DNA of 64,000 bases from Rehmannia glutinosa (lineage: Eukaryota; Streptophyta; Magnoliopsida; Lamiales; Orobanchaceae). A program made the translations under genes and the position numbers. The stretch covers positions 86,276,800 to 86,340,799 of the forward strand of contig CM071928.1 of the NCBI GenBank assembly GCA_016081115.2, given 5' to 3'. Numbering within the stretch: the first letter of the stretch is position 1; each line of letters begins with the position of its first letter. A model generated the notes under the pieces. That model was not told where the DNA came from and ran no database searches. It saw nothing but the letters and a program-made list of their open reading frames with translations. Shown here piece by piece: positions 32,001-47,000 of this stretch.

Positions 32001-35000
32001 GCTAAAGTAGTTGAAGTTGGTTTTTGGTTTCATCAGAGATCTGAGTAGTGAAATTGTTTCTGAATTATATTTTAGTAACAGCAGATACTTTTGGTTTTGT
32101 ACCTTATTGCTAATATAAATTGTTGTGATATATAAAATATCTGTTTGGTTTAATTATTTTTACGATCTCATGGATGTATCTTTCCTGTCATTACTGGCTA
32201 AATGAGACGTGGGTTATACTTTTTTCTTATTTTCTTTGCAGGCATGTGTCCACTTTGGCCTTTTGCTTGTAATTTTGCTTTGCCTGAAGGCTGAAATAGC
32301 CATGTCATTTATTGTTGTTTGGTATCGTTGTTCTTGGTGTTTTTGATTAATCTAAAGCAAGTGCTTCTTTCTAATGTGCTTGATTTAGAAAAAATAGTAA
32401 CTTTGTATTAGATACCTATGTTTCAGCTGTATACATGATCTAATGTCTTTATTTGCAGTCTTGCAGCTATTGCACGGAAGAGACCTGTCTACTATAAATC
32501 TGTCCTTACTGCACTGCTTGATTTTAGTCCAAATTTAGAGACAGCAAAGGGTCGCCATACTGTCAGCATTCAGTATTCTTTGAGAACTGCATTTTTAGGA
32601 TTTCTAAGGTGTACTCATCCTGTCATTACAGAGGTAAAGTTATACATAAATTAATACTGCTTGATGATAACTTCTACCAGTCGGTGGTTCTGCTTTATTA
32701 TTACTTCCCAAAATATCCGATCCTTCACGCTAATCTTATATGAAATTAGCAACATCAATTTTCAATCATAACTTCTTTCTGCTTGGTTAATTGAAATCTT
32801 AATGACTTATAGCTTCCGCAGCTTACTGTAAGGATGTTTTAGGACCACCAATATTCTATATTTAGTGGGGTTTTAAGCTCTAAAAAAATTGGGGGCTGTT
32901 GTATTTGCAAATAGAGAATTTTAAACATGCAGTTTTAGTTCCAGTTTTCTGAAATTTGTAATGCACTCCACTTAATTCTCTCTCGATACTTTTGATTTTA
33001 TATTAAGCCAGATAATCTTCGATACTTGGGAGTTTCCTTGCTTTCAACTATTCAGAAATACTACGCCTATAAACCTCCCTATACAACTGTCAACTCATGA
33101 ATTCATTTTTATACACCAAAATATAAGCAGTTGTATTGAAATTTATCCTACATTGGACATATGCATGTTCACACTGAGCCACTTCAAATTAAGAAGCAAA
33201 TAGAGAATGTGTTGTTTTGACCCACCAATAGCATTATGCAAGATTCACCAAGTCCAAGAGTTTATACAAGCCCCTTAAACCTGGCAAATTAGAAAATGAA
33301 TCTTTAATAGCTATAACATATCCTTATTTTCGAGTAATTTCATTTTTCCCCAGTCAAGAGAGAGACTGCTCAAGGAGTTGCGAGCAATGAATGCTGGAGA
33401 TGCTGCTGATCAAGTTATCCGACAAATGGATAAAATCATGAAGAAAAATGAGCGCGCTTCACGGGATCTGCAATTGAGTAAGGTAATTTTCTTGGAGAAA
33501 GGGAATTTTGGTGATCAGTTCCATGGATTGCATTCCAGATATCATTCACAACTTTTCTAACTTGTCCTTTTTTCCTTAGGATGATCAGCTATCCAGTCAG
33601 TTGCATATTTCAGGGGATGTAACTAAAAAAAGGTCGGCGCCATTGGACAATGAAGATCAAAATAATAACTTTGACTCCACTTCTAAGAGATTCCGTTTAG
33701 GCCCTACTAACAATACAACTGCCACTGTTGATAATAATGATGCTGGGCAGGATCATGTCAATGGAATATCCCCTAAGCTCCCTGGGGATCTGACTCAGTC
33801 GAACAGATGATTGCTATGATTGGTGCTTTAATTGCAGAAGGAGAAAGAGGAGTCGAATCTCTGGAAATTCTTATATCCAATATACATGCTGATTTACTTG
33901 CTGATATTGTCATAACGAATATGAAGCACTTGCCTAAGAATCCACCTCCTTTGACCAGGCACAATAACTTGTCTCTCAACCATCCTAGTGATTCTTCTTG
34001 TGATCCATCCCAGGTAGTTGCATCAAATGGTTTTGCAACTTCTACGCAGACTTCGGACCATTCAGCTCAAGTACCTGCATCTTCATCAAACATGACAAGT
34101 TTGCCGTTTTCTGATATTATGTCCCCTTCTGCTAATCTCTCTGCAGATTCCAAACGTGATCCACGCAGGGTGAGGTTTACCGTTTGGTGATAGTATGTGG
34201 CATTTCATTCTTTTTATTGTCATCACATTGAGTTCGTCTCCAGCTGTTTTTTAACATTTGAGAAATGCTCCAGGATCCTCGTCGCCTTGATCCTAGGCGC
34301 ATGGTGGTTCCTGTTGATGTGCCACCAACACCTATTGTGGAAGATAATGCTAATTCTATCCAACATCCAGCTTTACAATCTGATTTCGATGCTTCTATCT
34401 CCTCCAGTCCACCCGTATTGCTACCTCCACCATCTATTTCTGAAAGTACCTCTCAGCTTCTGATGCCCACAACTCAACCTGATTTGATTCTACCAGAATC
34501 TCCTGTATCAGAAGTTGGCCTGCCAATTCCAAGAGATGAACTCCAGAATGTGGAAGGCACTGACACACTCACTCCAGATAGGGAAACAAATAATGATTTA
34601 CATCTTTCACCATCGCCTATAAACAAAGTTGAGGACGCAGTTGTGCTGGATGTTGCCATGCTTGATGAAGCATATTCTTCATCATCACAAGAAGCAGACC
34701 AACTTTCACCGGATATTTCAAATGTTGACGCATCTGAGATTGCATCTGCTGAGTTGCCAGTGCTCCCCATGTACATTGAGCTTGCTGAAGACCATCAAAG
34801 AAATGCGAGGAGAATGGCACTTGAACGCATATTTAATTCGTACCAGAATTCGCAGAGAACAGATTTTAAGCAAACACAAATTGCATTGGTTGCCAGATTG
34901 TTTGCACAGGTCGGGCCAAAGTTCCCATCTATTAATTTTATTTTGAGCAGAATTACTTTTTCTCCTTTTGTCTCTAGGTTGTGTTGGTTCCATATTCTTG

Positions 35001-38000
35001 AGGGGGACCTTGATTTCCTGATTGTTGAAGTTTTATATTTGGACAGGAATTTGAAAAGTTGTACGAACCAACTCTTAATTAAAGAGAAAATTTGGAATGT
35101 TAAAATAATGGTTTATAACTGGCTTTTAGACATTATATTTCAGTGTATTCTTTGATACACATATGCAAGATTGATGGGTTACAAGCATGATTGCTGATAG
35201 TTCATAATATCTGGACATTTTCTTGTTGCAGACATATTGTTTCAATGATTATCCCCAGATTTTATTCGTTTATCAATGTGGGTTATTGCCTTTTAACATT
35301 TCGAACTAGTTTGTGGTGTTTTTTGTTACTAAAGGCAAAGTTTCTATTGTTGGGAAAATCAGATGCATTATTTTTCGTTTGCATTGTAAACATATAGGCA
35401 ACAAGCTTGTCATAAAAAACTGAAAGGAATTAAGCTGTTTCAGATACTCCAGTATATATCAACATAGAAAAATGTTCTCTTAATTGTGCTTAGGTTGTTA
35501 GTTGAAAGGTGAAATTAAGTTTGTTTCTTCAAATCTTTATGTGCTCACTAGTAATACATGGAAGAAAATATTCAGGCGAACCACGTGTATATGTTTGTTG
35601 GGAGTTGAAACAATGAAAAGTCTGTATTCCTTCATCAATCAAGCTTGGGAGTGGATGTTTGAACGGGAAGCCTTTGGACTGAGACCAAAAATAGCAGAGC
35701 CTGCTGCTTCATTTTGGCCTTTTTATGTTTTTAAAAAATTTCAAAATTCTTTTTGTCTAAGGTGAGAGTAGTAGAGTCATGTCTTGGTTATGAATTTGGC
35801 TGCAAAATCATTGAATACCAAATTCAAATCAGCTGACCATTTCTTGCATGCACTCAGTTTTCCAGATTGCAGGCTTCAATCATCTTGCATGCTTCTTTGT
35901 TCTCGGAAGGGGAACAACTTCCCTTTAGAAGAGCGGTTGAGAGAGTAAATTAACTTGAACTTGGGAAAAAATAATAACTGTATGAAGGACACTAAGGAGA
36001 ACTGTAGATACTGTTCTTCACCATGAAGATATCAAATTTTGGTGTTTTTGTTATAATATTTTTAAGTTTGCTCCTCCTTTCAATTTCTTTCAATAATGGC
36101 ATCTCCTACATTGAAAATTAAGATTAATCCAAACTTGACAAAATTGCAAACAAGCCTTGTTCTCTGCAAAGTTGCTAGGTTCATAGAATCTCTGAATTAC
36201 AATGTACTTTCATTGGATTTGGTTGTTGAGGAGTTTTACTCAGAATATTGGTTTTAGTTTGGATTGTACAGTCTTAAATGATAATGAAGAATGCTCAGCC
36301 GTGAGGCATCTGCTATTGTCTTTGTTAATTTGACCCCTGCTGGGGTATCTCTCATTCAATCACTTTACTGCAAAAAGACTCCATTGTACAAATTACAGGC
36401 TATGAATATATGTTTTCCACTTTGTTGATGGGCTATTGGTTTGTCACTCCATGTATTCCATGTTACTTCCTGAAGTTGTTATAATGTTAACCCTTGGAGG
36501 GTGTAGCTCATGCTACCCTAAGGGTACTACCCTAACTCATCCGGAGTTTGACACATGTACCATGTTCTATTTAAAATTTTTCTTTTGTTTTTTTGAACTA
36601 CCAAACATGGATCATGGTACACGTCAAAATCCTGATGAATTAGGGTAGTACCCTTGGGGTAGCATGAACTAGACCCCCTTGGAGAATATGCATAAGGAAT
36701 GACACATGATCCAATAATCCATATTTTTAGCAATGCTACAACTATTTACATTGTCCAGAAAATTTCTCATCATTCTGGTGCTCATGCTCTGTTTCTATTA
36801 CTGGTCCCTAAATTGTAGTCTTTCTGTTTCTTTGTAGATCGATGTCAATGATGTGATTGGAATGGTGCAAAAACGTATTGTATCAGATTATAAACAGCAA
36901 AAGGTCTCTCTCTCTCCCCCACTCTGTTTCGTTTGTTCTTTCTTTTCAATAATTCCACTCTAATTCAATCAAGCGTAGACATTTTAATAGTGTCTTAGTA
37001 TGTGGTTTTTCTGTAGGGGTACTGGCTCAAATGTTACACGACAGTGCTATAGTCACCCAAAATGGAACTTACAATGTTGTCTTTTTAAGTTGACAACTGA
37101 CTATTGGTTAAGACATGCTTTCTTGCGTTGTCTTTTAACCAGATGGTCTCCCAGTTGTTAAAAGGAAAAACCAAAAGATTCTTGATTGTGACCTTCTTCC
37201 CTTCTCTTTTCTGCTTTTGTTCGTGTGCTAAAAACTTGTATTTACGTAGCAAGTCTGATGTTTCTTAAGTGTTGGTTTTATGTCTGGAATATCTCTTTTC
37301 TTTTTAATACTTGGCATTATATATACTCTTTAGTTTTGAATTTTTCCTCTCTAAATTCAGTAGTATATACAAATTTCTGTTGGGCTAAAAGAATTAATAC
37401 AAAATTTCCTGATAACAATTTGATCCTTCAAGACTGAGATTTATTCAAAAAGTTTAAGATGTGTGAAAACAGTTGTCATGGTAAAGATGGCATAATGCAC
37501 TTTCGCGCGAAATAAATTTATTGCATTAGGTAAGGAATTATTCTAAAAATACTTTTTGTTACAAAATTGTGAGTGAATATTAAAAATTTGAATTATCTTA
37601 CATCAACTAATGTGAGGAATCTTTTGCGACATTTTGTGAATAAAACAATTTGCGAAGAACTGCTTTCCCCACAAATGTACCGTTGTGACTGGACTATTGG
37701 CATATTGTACTATTTGTCTAAATTCAATGAGTAATTGGGCCCCTTTACTATTTCAACTTTTAACTTATTGAATCTTAAGTTGAAATTTTGATAATGACAT
37801 TTTTGATATTGAAATTTGGATATTAACTTAAAATCTAATGAATTTAAATAATTGTAGTTTATGAAGTTAGAGTTAAACTTTTACTTAGGTTTCTGAAATT
37901 GATACCTTTTATTTTTTAAGCTCAATCATTTGAGTAGCTCAATCATTTGAGTCAATGAGTTTCTCTCATTCATTTCATGCAAATGCTTCAAAATCTCTTT

Positions 38001-41000
38001 CATCAATTTTGAAAGTATTGCACTGATCTTAATAGCATCATGTATTTTATTAGTTATATTCATTGCAAATAAATTATCAATAACAGAACGTTGCTTATTG
38101 AGATATAACTAAAACTTCGTTAAAAGCTTGCTTGAACTCAACATGAAGGTAATAAGAAATTAATTTCAAAAGAAACATTAAGTAAAAAACATAATATTCT
38201 CCACATATTTTTATTATCAGGATTCCTTATTCATGCACATGCCTTTATCAAGATTCCCCAAGCTAATATCTGATTATTGATTTCTCCTGGTTGTATCAGC
38301 CAACATATAATGGTTGTATGTTGGATTTCATATCAGTAAATAAAAGTGACTTGATGATCTTACTTTACTAATATAGGTACCATTAATACTCTTCCCTTAA
38401 AAGGCTCATCAATCTTGGTCTTTCATATTCATTACACCTTAAATGAGTTCAATCTTGGCTTTCTGCTGATTTCTTTTCCTAGTGGTGTTTCTTCCATGCT
38501 CGTAGCAATCCACCTATTATTTCACACAAATTGCGACATGAAGATTTCAATTATAACTAGCTTTTACAGTAGTGTGGCCTCTTCAAAATGAAGAAAATGG
38601 CGTCAGTCTTTTTAGTTTTCCTCGTTAATATTTAAAGCCTTATCTGTTTAGCCTTTCTTGTTGTCATTTTCAGGGGCACGAGCTTGTATTGCATATTCTT
38701 TACCATCTACATAGTCTTGTGATCTCAGATTCTGCATCATCTGCTGCCGCTGTATATGAGAAGTTCCTTTTGGGAGTGGTAGGATATTTCATAACTGTCC
38801 TTAGTTCTATAGCCCTAAAATTATTAAATAATTTGAACTTCAATTGCAGGCAAAATCTCTGCTAGGTGATTTACCAGCATCTGACAAGTCTTTTAGTCGA
38901 CTTCTTGGTGAAGTTCCTTGTATACCTGATTCTGTATTGGGGCTTCTGGATGATATATGTACCAAAAGACATTCTGGAGCAGATGCTCGAGATGGTGATC
39001 GTGTCACTCAGGGCCTTGGTGCGGTCTGGAGCTTGATTCTGGGGCGGCCACTCTGTCGTCAAGCATGTTTGGAGATAGCTTTGAAGGTGATTTCAGAAAA
39101 CCGACTTTCTTTAGTATTTTATATCACTTGTGTTCTTCTAGATATCTATAAGAACTCGTTGTCCTGTAGTTTGATTATTGGACTTGTATGTTAAGCCTTA
39201 ATAATTATTGCTTTTCTGCTTTATTGATCTCATAATACTCATCTGGTGTATTGAATTTTACATTTTTTTCTTTGCAAAATATCATGCTTAATGGAGTGTA
39301 AATTTGATATGTTAAGTTTCTTCACAAACTTGTACAAGAAGTAGTAGAGGCTTTTGAACTGTGTTCTCACTGGATTTGATAGGATGAAAGTATCATTAAT
39401 AGTTTTTTTTTTGGACAGTAGCATTATTAATAGTTGAAAAAGTCATTCTGGAGTTATTTGTTTCATTCCAATCATGAACTTTAGAATTTAGGTGGACAAT
39501 GGAGAATGCCAATTGCTTAGGCAAAAATTCTCTGTTTGAATGTTTTCACCATTAAATGTTACAACAATTCATGATTTGTTGATTGTCAAGAATCTTGGTC
39601 AAGGTAAAGTTATACGGCAAGGATGATATTCTAGTACAGATTGTTGTTTGCTAGTGACACGCGGCTCTTGGATATGGTTGTTTCTTCCAGTGCTTAGTGC
39701 GCATGAATACTTAATTGTGTTCGCAGTTGGAGATTCATCAGATTGCTTACTATTACATTTTGTTAAGTAGGAATTATGCCCCACATGTAGCTTCTCTGAC
39801 GTTACAGATAATAAAATTATGCATTTGTTTCAATGGTGATAGGCATCTTAATTCGGGGTTGTATCGTTATTTTGTACTTTGGAATCGATCCTAGAAAGCT
39901 ATTAATACATATTTAATATTGACTTAAACGGTTAAACCTGATTTCATTTTTTAATTAAATTTTATTTTTGTTAAAGCTTCAGTCCGTCTATATCATACAT
40001 AACAACCACAAGAAAACTATCTACCAGTAATGCATCTTCCTTATATGATAATAAACAGCCTGTTAATTAGAGTTGCACCTCTGCATATGTTTTGACCAGC
40101 ACTAGTTTTGGGACTTGGACCTAATCTAAGATTCAAATGTAGGATACTAGAAAACTAAATATTAAAGAATAGCAATCAAGAATTTCAGAGGGAGATAATC
40201 CATCTTCATCTCAGATCATAGTCATCCTAATGGATCCTTAGTTTTTATCATAATCTTATAAAACAGAAACTTAGATCTCTACTGAATAGTATAGGAATGG
40301 AAGATTGGATAATTTTGAAGGATATAATCATATACTGCTGGGCTATGTATTTAGTGATTAAGTAAACATGTGAATGCATCGTTAATTAGGCTAAATCCTG
40401 TTAGAGAGGCAGTAATCCTGATTCCTTAACTGAATATTTCCTGATATGCTCTAATTTGCTAGAATTCTTGTCTTTTAGTAGTTTCTTTATTTCTTTTCCT
40501 AGGTTGTTGCCTCTTTTATTTTAGTAGTGGTTGTTTATTCATGTCTGGCATACCTAGATAGCATCTAAGATGATAAGAAACTGAACTTTGACAGATAATT
40601 ATCCATTTGTCTACTACGTGCAAACTAGCATGGCCTGGAAAACATTTTTCCTTGACAACTTTGGATTTGTAGCAAGTTTTGCCGAAATAATTTCTTTTCT
40701 TACTTCTGTGTATGGCAGTGTACTACTCACCCAGAGGATGATGTTCGAGCAAAAGCTATACGCCTGGTAAGATATTCTGTGAATCATTCTTCTTTTGGCA
40801 TTGTCTAGGAGCCCACCAAGTAATGGTTCTATACTTCTATATATCAGGAACTATAGACTGAAGCAGTTGTTTCTAATTTTTATCCTTAAGTGTTTCCAAA
40901 CTTGTTTTGCTGTGCCATTTCAGGTGTCAAACAAACTATATACGATTAGCTACATTTCGGAGAAGATTGAGCAATTTGCAACGGATAAGTTCTTGTCAGC

Positions 41001-44000
41001 TGTAGATCAGCGTTTTTCAGATTCATTTTCACCATCCACAGACTCCGAGAAAAGAATTGGAGGAGAGGTGTGTACATGTTATCTTGCTGTTTTCCTCTAT
41101 TACTAATTCCTTTACTAACAATGATTTGCTGATCTGGGATACATTTTTATTTATTTATTTATTTTTTATATTAACATTTAGTGTTGATCTATCTCATGTT
41201 TGGTCATACTTGAGTTCACATATTTAACTTATTCTTCATATTTTTGGTATTGGTTTACAGCCATGTGGATTTCATTATTTTAGTAGATTTCTATGTAATG
41301 TAAATTCAGCTGTAAAAACTAATTTCGTATGTATGTTGAAGTGATTCATTCAATTAGAACAGTCAATAAAGTTATGCGTAATTAAGGAATTTTATCATCC
41401 TAATAGTATTGAGACTTTCAACATTATGGGTTAGTTTTGGTCTCTGAATTTGGAGGTAGAGTTGTCTGTTGAATGGGATATTTTTTATTTTTTTTCATAA
41501 TGCATATTGCAAATTTCATTTTTTGTCTGGATGATACATTCAATGCTTGGTGCTTCCATAATTCTGACTTGATTAGTAACATACGGATGTTCTTTCTTTT
41601 CCTTTTCCTTTAAAGAAAAAGGGAAAAGAAATAGACTAGTATGGTGTTGGTCCTAAGTGGTATGAAGGGTCTAGAGTGGCGATGCGAATAAACCTTCTAT
41701 GACTCTGAAACCCTTTCCAAGATTTTCAAATGCGTTGAACTCGTATCAACTTCAGTCACCTGACTTTTATGTGGCTTATAGAAAAGTCAGTTCTACAACC
41801 CTTTGATCCTTAAAAAGCTAAGTCCAGATTCTTCTCAGCTTCTCGCACACACAACTCTAATTTATTGCAGCGCCAAGTCTTCGCACATGGGTCCGACTTC
41901 TATGTCAATCTTCCCACTTCCCACATAGGTCCTATTAAAGTACTAATCTACACAGGACCTAGTGCCTCTTTTCGTCTTGGTTTTATGACAAGTGATAGAC
42001 GTTATCACTCAACCAGCTGTTTGGTTCAGATTCTTTGAAACAACTAATTTGTTATTTTTTCAGACCGCAAGAGTTAAGAGCTTTGCGTGGAAAGAATAAA
42101 GATAACCTTCGTTCTGCTTTTGCATGTGTTTGACTTCAGCTCCTTCTGTTGATTTTCATTGCACCTACTACCCTATGCTTTCTGCTGGTTTAACTTGCCT
42201 TGTCGAAATGCATCACTGTCAATTTGACCTGTCTCCTGTCCTTTCCGTATTGGCTGCCTTTTTTCCGCAATATAACAGTCGCTTTTCACTGTAGCACTTT
42301 TTATCAATACGAGGTGACAAATGTAAGTTGATCCCTTGAAGGTAGCATTGTCCTCACTCTGCTGTGACCCATAGCTTAGCTAAGTCCACTGCTATGGTCT
42401 TGGACTCCACTACTCTCTTGGAATTTCTTACTCGAATGTTTAGCCAAAAAATAAACTTCACTTGGTTGCCTCCATCTTCACTCTGCTTTTAGTCTCAGTG
42501 AAATAAATCAAGATACTTGTGTTCTTGATTTTGCTCATTACTGATTAAAGCTTTGCTGAAAGCTCTTGTTAAAAGTTTTTATTCTTTGGATATACATGTG
42601 AGATTACATGGTACATTGGTACTGGACCATCTCTGATCATTTGGGAAAGATGTTTCAGTACTGAACTATAATTTCGTACAGTTTTTGTTGTACATACTGC
42701 TTATTTTTCACTGTCGTCCATAATTTTAACTCCCTGTTCAATATATATTTAGGTAGAAAGCGCAGAAACATCCATAAGTGGTTCTCAAGTTTCAGATCCT
42801 GGGATTTCAGAAAATGACGCTGTTAAGGGTGTCCAGGATGCATCCCTGAATGATTCATCAAATATTTTCTCTCAAGCTCACAGCGTCATGTCCTTGTTTT
42901 TCGCACTATGCACAAAGGTTGGTTGGATGTTCTCCTTTGAAAAGTGGAGATGTAATATACATCCTTTTGGTTATTGAGAGTTCTTGCTGATGTTGCTTTT
43001 GTTTCCTTGTAGAAACCAATTCTTCTGCAACTGGTTTTTGACAATTATGCACGTGCTCCCAAGGCTGTTAAGCAGGTCTTTCTGTTACGTTTAGCTTCAG
43101 AACTCTATAATAGTAGCTTAGATTTACTGTTTATTCTAATTATAAGTATCAATTATCATATACCTTTTGTAGATTGTAACTCTGTGATTGTGTTGTCAAG
43201 CATATTACATTTAATGCATTTGTAACACTGATATTAAAAGAGCCAATATCATAGGCGAAACGCACTATAAAAAACATGATTTTCCAGCTTCTATCATGTT
43301 CCTCTGTTAAGGCCAATTTCTGGCAGCATCATCATGTTTGGAATTCTGAAGACAATGTTCCCAAAAAAATAGTTTGGAAAACTAATTGTGACCGAATCAT
43401 ATGTTTGCATCTTGAGCATCTCTCAAGGAGTTGTAGACGTTCACTATCAACACATATACAGATAGCTAGTATAGGCCTGTCATTTGTTGTTCATGGAGTC
43501 CTGGATTCCATGTGTGTTTGTGTGTGTATATGTATGCTGCCTTTTCCTTGTCATTTGATTTTTGAATATTTTAGTATTAGTTCAAACTTGTGCGCTTTCC
43601 CCATATAGAATAAAGCAAAATTCATGGGCAATAATGGCTACTGAATTAGATGGTCCATGGTGTTCTGATGACCAACATTTATTTTTGGGATAATTACGAA
43701 AAAACCCTGAGCTTCAGGCTAATTATAAAAAACCCCAGAGATTTTTTAAAATTGCAAAAAACCCCTTTTGGTTTGTTTCGTTTTACATTTCCCCCCTGCA
43801 TAAGCAAAAAATATTTCAAAAACCTCCATGATATTTCTATAAATATAACAATTACCCCCTTAAATTTAAGACATAATCAAACATGAGGAGGCTTTTTGTA
43901 ATTTTAAAATATCTCTGGGTTTTTTTGTAACTAGGCCAAACCTCAGGGGGTCTTTTGTAATTATCCCTTTATTTTATATTTCTCTCTAGTTTTAGGTCCC

Positions 44001-47000
44001 AGATCATGTATTAAGCAACATATTGATTGAGGTTGTACAGCTGTCAAAAGCTGCTACTTATTTGTCACCCTGATACAGATTCTTCGCTTTTCCCGATCAT
44101 TTGTTTGTCATAAGAGTATGAAAACTGTTCTTTGTAATCCCAACAAGTGCCACTATGTCAAAATTGACCAGTGGCCTGGATGGTTTTGGTTTGTGTGAGG
44201 AAGCTTGTGTATTTCGAGATCTTACAATGTGAATTAGTTATTGCCTTCCGATCTAAAAATACCTTTATTGCTCAGCTTACAAGGGATGTGGTGAACTTTC
44301 CTTCATTATGTTGCACTCATTTTTATAACTTCCAATTTAGTTGACTAGAGGCACTCTTCTGTAGGCTGTGCATCGTCATATAGCTGTTCTTATGAGGGCT
44401 CTGGGGTCATCATATTCTGAATTGCTTCTTATAATATCTAATCCACCCCATGGAAGTGAAGATTTATTGATACAGGTTGGCTATCCCAGTCTTCTCAAAA
44501 ATCTCCATACATCTCCATTTTTTTTTTCTTGAATACTCTCTTCCTGTAATGCTGACATTGTTCGGTTTTAACTTGAAGGTTCTTCATTTATTGTGTGAAG
44601 GGCAAACACCACCTCCAGATTTAGTGGTGACTGTCAAACATTTATATGAGACCAGACTAAAGGTTCTATATTGAAGGCTGTTTGTGCCCTATGCATAACC
44701 TTATGATAGTTAGTTCATTATGAGATTTTTCTCGTGCAGGATGCTGCTATTCTTATACCAATTATATCGGCTTTTTCAAAAGATGAGGTGCTCTCTTGTA
44801 TCCTGTTTTCTCAGTGTTATTGATCATCTGAATTTGATTTATTATTCTGATGCTTTGCAAGTTTAGAGCTTGAAATTGTATGCTGTGACACAAACATTTT
44901 GCAGTATAATTGAAATCACGGCCTCATAGAAAACCAGAAATTACTGATATCTCTTCCTTGTGACTCTTGTATACATAGGATTCCTTATCAAAGAGATTAA
45001 TTGTCAATTGTATTTTCTACTCAAGACTTTTACCGAATATTGGTCCTGAAGATCTGAATTGTGACAGCTTTATTCACCCTCAAAACTTAGATCTGAACAA
45101 TTCTTTTTCCATTTCCCCATTTTTTCGGTTGTCAGAACTAGCAAAAGGCCCCCGAATATTATACTACTAAAGGAGTTGACAAATGCTCTCTCAATGTCAT
45201 TTTAACTTGTTTGTTCTTCTTTTGGTTTGCTACTCTTTGTTTTCATTTAAAAAAGCATCACATTTCTCAGGATTTTGAAAAGTAGTTTGTTATTTATCTG
45301 TCAGGTTTTACCTATTTTCCCTCGGCTTGTCCAGCTTCCATTGCAGAAGTTTCAGATGGCACTAGCTCATATTTTACAGGTATACATGAATTTTACTTGA
45401 ACTATCTGATTATTGAGTTTTTTATATATAGTTTATTTCTTGGTGCTTTAAATTGCCATTTGTTTTTGGGACTCTTTCAAGTTCATATCTGAAGTTATAT
45501 TTATGTTGAGTTTCTTAAATCTGTATATTAAATTCGTAGCTGGGGTAAGTGATAATATAGGTAAAGACCTTGTTCCTCAAGTAAATGGTGATGAATATTA
45601 TAGAAGCAGATATTCAGTCTTTCAAATGCAGATTTCTGTCCTATGGAAGTTGATGATATATGATGAATATAATGAGTTGGACAAAAGCAAGTGTCAAATC
45701 AACTGTTCGAAAGACAGACACCTAACATCATTCAGCACCAGCAGAGACGAGTATAGAGATGGGGGGACCTTGGGAATTTGTGTTTGGTCGTGATTTTTTT
45801 TTTGTCTTCTATGGGTTCCCCCCATATGTATGCACTGTTCAGTCCGATATATCACCTGATTTTTGAGAATTATCTTCCCATCTTCACCTTATTGGCATTT
45901 GTTCTGTATTTGATCCATGAGCTGTTGGAGTCTTAATCAGATTATAAGAGGTGTCTCGTGTTTAAGATTTCCATATTTACTTTTGTCTGCAGGGTTCTGC
46001 TCATACAGGTCCTGCATTAACACCTGCTGAAGTGTTGGTAGCTATCCATGATATTTCTCCTGAGAGGGATGGTCTTCCACTAAAAAGGTGTTTATCTAAC
46101 CCCTCTATCTAGATTTTGTTTTCTTAGTGTGCTAAGAGGAATTTAGTTTCATATATACAAGAGGAGATGTCCATTCTGGTTTTGAAATCACATGGACTTT
46201 TGGTCATTACATATTATTAAAATTGACCATGTAACACCAACCATATTCTCGATATGATATTGTTGGTTAGTGGCACATGATATAGATTCCTGTTGCACCT
46301 TTATTCCTGTAAGTTTTCCTCATTTTTCCAACACTCTCGAACATAAAAGTTGACTGACTTGGTTGTTAACTACTTTCTGGGGCCTGGTTTGAATTTCTCA
46401 GGTGATGAAAGTATAGATTTGTGCTTGCATTATCACCTTTGTTCTCTTCTAATATGTCATGTAATGATTTTCAGGTCACGGATGTTTGCTCAGCTTGTTT
46501 TGAGCAGCGCACAGTTTTTACGCAACAAGTCCTGGCGAAGGCATTAAACCAGATGGTATGTATAGGTTTTGTAGCAGAAATGAAGCTTTTTTCTATTAAC
46601 ACTATTGACTGTGCTCATTTCCTTTTTTAGGTTGATCGAACTCCACTTCCGCTCCTCTTCATGAGAACTGTAATCCAAGCAATTGATGCTTTTCCAACAC
46701 TGGTAAATTCAGTTGTCTCCACTAAATTTACTTTAGCCCGGAAGTGTCCTGCATGGCTTATTTTATTGGCATCTTTATAATAGGGGTAGGTTATAGTTGG
46801 CACCTCTAAAAGTGACCATTGACCTATAGTAGTGTTCTTAAACTGTATTTAGGATTTATGTTAATACAGATAAATTTTTTGCTTCACGAGTTGTACTGCA
46901 GTAATGTGGACAATTGAACTTTCAAGAATATATTATACTCAACTTCCTGATAAGTATGCTCAAGTAATTACGATCTGTGACGTATACACTATTTATGATA

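Noticed and set aside
31785..32033. Minus-strand frame with Pro/Thr/His-rich stretch in intron 5
   Set aside because: Produced by a TG/GGTGGT microsatellite read backwards.
34910..35155. Extension of symplekin exon 9 to the next stop
   Set aside because: A GT donor at 34,910 joins in phase to exon 10 (VIGMVQKRIVSDYKQQK), which matches the family; the extension does not.
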